This document shows positions 61,660 through 64,000 of a DNA stretch of 64,000 bases, in pieces. The stretch covers positions 124,001 to 188,000 of the forward strand of contig JUEB01000026.1 in the NCBI GenBank assembly GCA_000802095.1, read 5' to 3'. Under the pieces are notes generated by a model. The model was not told the origin of the DNA and ran no database searches. It worked only from the letters and a program-made list of their open reading frames with translations. A program made the translations under genes and the position numbers. This DNA is from Peptococcaceae bacterium BICA1-7 (GTDB taxonomy: Bacteria; Bacillota; Desulfotomaculia; Desulfotomaculales; Desulfocucumaceae). How positions within the stretch are numbered: the stretch's first letter is position 1; the number at the start of each line of letters is the position of its first letter.

Positions 61660-62616
61660 ATGCTTAATTATCTGGACAGCCCTGATAAGGTCAGCCGGTT
61701 ATTGTTAAAACAAAATTACCTGGCGGACAGGAAGTTGGCCATGACAGTATTCCTGGCTGCAAGAATGAAGAAGCCCCTTCTGGTGGAGGGGCCCTCAGGC
61801 GTTGGCAAAACATACCTGGCCAGGGCCCTGGCCGGGGCTATAAATTCCGGTCTGGTGAGGCTTCAGTGCTATCCAGGCCTTGATGAGAGCAAGTCTCTTT
61901 ATGAGTGGAACTACCAGAAGCAGCTTTTATTCCTTCAGACTGCCCGGGAAGGCATATCCTGGAGTGAGGCCCAAAAAGACATTTATTCTGAAGAATTTCT
62001 TCTGGCCCGCCCGGTGCTGAAGGCATTTATGTCTCCTGAACCGATGGTGCTGCTAATAGATGAAATAGATAAAAGCGACGAGGAACTGGAAAGCTTCCTG
62101 CTGGAAGCTCTGTCTGAATTTCAGATATCCATACCGGAACTGGGCACAATTAAATCCCGGCACATACCCATGGTTATAATTACCAGCAACAGTGCCAGGG
62201 ATTTCAGCGATGCCCTTAAAAGGCGCTGCCTGCACCTGTACATACCCTATCCGGACAGGGAGAAGGAAGAGGCCATTATAAGAATGCACCTTGGCGGTAT
62301 AAGCCAGGCACTGTCCGGACAGGTGGCGGAATTCCTGTCCAGGGTCAGAAAAATGGCTCTCCGGAAGCTTCCGGGAATTTCCGAGGCTACTGACTGGGCC
62401 AGGGCTTTACTGGCGCTGGGCGCCACTGGCCTTGACCGTGAAACTGTACAGTGCACTATTAATGTCCTTTTAAAATACGAGGAGGATGTAGCTTCCCTGG
62501 AAGCAAGGATTGAAGAGCTAATCCCTATTATTGACCAACGCTCTGATGAGGCCTTAAAAGGAGAAGTGTCAAGCGCTGAGAAAAAAAGGGGTATTCCGGC
62601 CAGGTTTGACTTTTAA
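61660..62616 (+). CDS. MoxR-family AAA ATPase
   Basis: 318 residues from ATG 61660 (GGTGG about 8 bases upstream; a TTG at 61645 is less likely). Walker A is G-P-S-G-V-G-K-T near 46-53, Walker B is VLLIDEIDKSDEELESFLLEALSE near 130, sensor 1 is VIITSNSARDFSDALKRRC near 176, and a lid with DWARALLALGATGLD near 245. Acts as a chaperone-like ATPase together with VWA proteins. Transcribed divergently from the VWA operon across a ~70-base gap. Ends overlapping the YjbQ gene tail by four bases. Confidence 0.88.
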   Translation: MLNYLDSPDKVSRLLLKQNYLADRKLAMTVFLAARMKKPLLVEGPSGVGKTYLARALAGAINSGLVRLQCYPGLDESKSLYEWNYQKQLLFLQTAREGISWSEAQKDIYSEEFLLARPVLKAFMSPEPMVLLIDEIDKSDEELESFLLEALSEFQISIPELGTIKSRHIPMVIITSNSARDFSDALKRRCLHLYIPYPDREKEEAIIRMHLGGISQALSGQVAEFLSRVRKMALRKLPGISEATDWARALLALGATGLDRETVQCTINVLLKYEEDVASLEARIEELIPIIDQRSDEALKGEVSSAEKKRGIPARFDF

Positions 62617-63017
62617 GCTGCTGTTATATTAAGCCATGCCTTTCTCTTCCTGGGGCCGTCAAACTCACAAAAGAATATCCCCTGCCAGGTCCCCAGCAGT
62701 AACTGCCCTTCTTTTATTATAACGGTAACCGAACTGCCCATAAGGGATGCTTTTATATGGGCGTCAGAATTGCCCTCGGCATGTTGATAATCACCCGACT
62801 CTGGAACAAGCCGGGCCAATCCGGCAATAATATCCCCGGGCACACTGGGGTCGGCATTTTCGTTTATAGTAATCCCAGCCGTGGTGTGCGGAACAAAAAT
62901 AACGGCCACACCTTCACTTACCCCTGACCCGGCCAGGCACTCCCTTACACTGGCGGTAATATCAATGAACTGTGTCCTTTTTTCACTTTTAACATCAATG
63001 ACAGTAAACAGCGACAA
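62613..63017 (-). CDS. YjbQ family protein (UPF0047, secondary thiamine-phosphate synthase-like)
   Basis: 134 residues. Contains VIFVPHTTAGITINENADPSVPGDI and HAEGNSDAHIKASLMGSSVTVIIKEGQLLLGTWQGIFFCEFDGPRKR, the family's two conserved histidine/asparagine blocks. Small beta-barrel trimer; one homologue rescued a thiamine-phosphate synthase mutant, but the natural role is unclear. TTG start with GGAAGGTGA upstream. Confidence 0.85.
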   Translation of the reverse strand: MSLFTVIDVKSEKRTQFIDITASVRECLAGSGVSEGVAVIFVPHTTAGITINENADPSVPGDIIAGLARLVPESGDYQHAEGNSDAHIKASLMGSSVTVIIKEGQLLLGTWQGIFFCEFDGPRKRKAWLNITAA

Positions 63018-63046
63018 AAGTAATCACCTTCCTGGAAAAAGATTAA

Positions 63047-63068
63047 CCGGCCTTGAGCCGGATTTTTT
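63047..63068 (+). terminator. Plus-strand hairpin with T run
   Basis: CCGGC / GCCGG stem then A and six T. The only plus-strand gene nearby (moxR) ends about 430 bases earlier, so it could be a distal terminator. Confidence 0.45.
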
Positions 63069-63160
63069 ATTGGAAGGTATAAATCTAAAGCAGAATACAG
63101 AATTCAGACACCCGGGCCGCATAAAACGGCCACCAAGGAAGATGAAATTGGGGTTCTTTT

Positions 63161-63335
63161 TAAACCACAGAGGCACACAGAGGACACAGAGGTTTTAAGC
63201 CCTGCTTGAATGTTTTAAAAGGTTTATTAAATTGGCTTCGACAAAAAAACTTCTCTTATTAACTACATTGGTTTCAGACCTGAGAGTAAAGCCTGAGAGC
63301 AAATTCTCTGTGATCTCTGTGTCCTCTGTGGTTAA
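63161..63335. repeat. Inverted-end repeat R3, copy B
   Basis: About 175 bases. Left end TTAAACCACAGAGGCACACAG, right end inverted as CTCTGTGTCCTCTGTGGTTAA. Interior AT-rich with TTTTAAGCCCTGC, GAATGTTTTAAA and CCTGAGAGTAAAGC landmarks shared with copy A. No frame of length. Confidence 0.75.
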
Positions 63336-63366
63336 ATAGAAGACCAAAGAGCCTGTCACGCAAAAT

Positions 63367-63479
63367 TCCTGTCTCCTGTATTCTGTCTCCAGACCGGAGG
63401 CACTACCCTTAAGCAGTCTCCTGTCTCCCGACCTGAATTACTACCCTCAAGCGGTCTACCACCGCCTGCAAGGCGTTTA
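63367..63479 (-). repeat. Dispersed intergenic repeat R1, copy 4
   Basis: CCTGTCTCCTGTATTCTGTC, then CCAGACCGGAGGCACTACCC and TTAAGCAGTCTCCTGTCTCC, then GACCTGAATTACTACCCTC; two head-to-tail units ending in a CACCGCC...GGCG hairpin-like tail at the rex stop. Confidence 0.7.
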
Positions 63480-64000
63480 TTATACATTCTGGGCCGATTT
63501 AAAGCCCAGATTAAAGGTGAGTATTTCCAGCTTGACAGAAAGATCAACATTTCTGACTTCTACATGCTCAGGAAGGTTCAGCGGCAATGGGGCAAAATTT
63601 AAAATTGCCTGCATTCCGCACTTAATCATGTAATCGGCTACTTCCTGGGCAGCCCGGGTGGGAGTGGCAATTATCCCAATCCTTACATTATGATCCTTTA
63701 CTATTTCCGGCATGGACTCCATAGGCAGCACTTCCAGGTCGTTTATTCTCTTGCCAATCTTTGTAAGATCGTTATCAAATACTCCCACTATGCTAAAGCC
63801 CCTCATATTAAAGCCCCTATATGTACAAAGAGCATAGCCGAGGTTTCCGGCGCCCACCAGAATAAGGTTCCAGTGCCTGTCAAGTCCAAGTATTTTCAGG
63901 GTATACCTCATCAAATCCTTTACATTATAGCCTACTCCCCTGGTTCCAAATTCACCAAAATAGGCAAGGTCCTTTCTTACCTGAGCCGGGGAAACCCCAA
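63480..64000 (-). CDS. rex: Redox-sensing transcriptional repressor Rex (5' end outside window)
   Basis: The frame continues past the window edge; the ATG at 63914 is internal. The visible part has the end of the winged helix ([28 protein letters not shown]), then the NAD(H)-binding domain with [19 protein letters not shown] and [18 protein letters not shown]. Rex senses the NADH/NAD ratio and represses fermentative and respiratory genes. An R1 repeat follows the stop. Confidence 0.93.
   Translation of the reverse strand, partial: GVSPAQVRKDLAYFGEFGTRGVGYNVKDLMRYTLKILGLDRHWNLILVGAGNLGYALCTYRGFNMRGFSIVGVFDNDLTKIGKRINDLEVLPMESMPEIVKDHNVRIGIIATPTRAAQEVADYMIKCGMQAILNFAPLPLNLPEHVEVRNVDLSVKLEILTFNLGFKSAQNV

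Larger units (their letters stand above)
63018..63479. other. Intergenic region between rex and the YjbQ gene, filled with repeats
   Basis: 462 bases with no supportable gene. It contains a plus-strand hairpin with T run (63047-63068), an R4 leader (63092-63150), R3 copy B (63161-63335) and R1 copy 4 (63367-63479). Confidence 0.7.

Overview
The window looks like a chromosomal segment of an anaerobic, endospore-forming Gram-positive bacterium, most likely a clostridial Peptococcaceae or Desulfotomaculum/Pelotomaculum-type relative. This rests on gene content: spo0A, spoIVB, all eight spoIIIA genes, a ferredoxin-dependent 2-oxoacid oxidoreductase, NfnAB, Rex, Asp23/AmaP, and a gene order matching the classic Firmicutes stretch aroQ-pepQ-efp-spoIIIA-acc-asp23-nusB-folD-xseAB-ispA-dxs-tlyA-argR-recN-spoIVB-spo0A. 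No taxonomic search was possible, so the assignment is inference.

Layout. (1) 1-5.2 kb, plus strand, visibly AT-rich: the end of an XrtG-type exosortase, its partner glycosyltransferase, a small-drug-transporter-like membrane protein, a second glycosyltransferase, a DUF2304 protein, a secreted polysaccharide deacetylase and a SanA/YdcF protein. This is probably a horizontally acquired envelope glycan module. (2) 5.3-11.9 kb, minus: a ComB-like protein, DUF3866, a PepT-like M20 peptidase, a four-subunit 2-oxoacid:ferredoxin oxidoreductase operon and a P-loop ATPase. (3) 12.0-15.6 kb, minus: SteA, SteB, a glycosyltransferase and an MraY-like transferase, a cell-wall/cytokinesis group next to spo0A. 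(4) 15.7-34.9 kb, minus: spo0A, spoIVB, recN, argR, mnmM, nadK, tlyA, dxs, ispA, xseB, a YtqA-like radical SAM protein, a folate cyclohydrolase, folD, xseA, nfnB/nfnA, nusB, DUF2273, amaP, asp23. (5) 35-44 kb, minus: accC, a pyruvate carboxyltransferase fused to an AccB-type biotin carrier, then spoIIIAH to spoIIIAA. (6) 44-52.6 kb: an accessory block splitting spoIIIA from efp, with two DUF3231-like genes (plus), a PAS histidine kinase, a CheB-CheR-PAS protein and a CoA-disulfide-reductase/rhodanese protein. (7) 52.7-57.7 kb, minus: a CD1247-type protein, efp, pepQ, aroQ, a TldE/PmbA-like protein and a YabG-like small protein. (8) 58-64 kb: DUF3243, an orphan Flp pilin, tRNA-Leu(CAG), a VWA/CoxE-like protein, an unknown partner, a MoxR ATPase, YjbQ and the truncated rex.

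Metabolically, the Kor/Vor complex and NfnAB link ferredoxin and pyridine nucleotides. The cyclohydrolase and FolD serve one-carbon metabolism, and AccC with the fused carboxyltransferase could make a two-subunit pyruvate carboxylase. Regulation converges on sporulation (Spo0A, a sporulation-kinase-like sensor, the SpoIIIA channel, SpoIVB) and redox (Rex).

The most unusual non-coding signal is a set of dispersed intergenic repeats (called R1 to R4 here). R1 and R2 sit directly behind stop codons in a fixed orientation relative to the gene. R3 elements are about 165-175 bp with long inverted ends. Other oddities are a nadK frame without a canonical start, a frameshifted DUF3231 gene and a duplicated hairpin flanking the accessory block.
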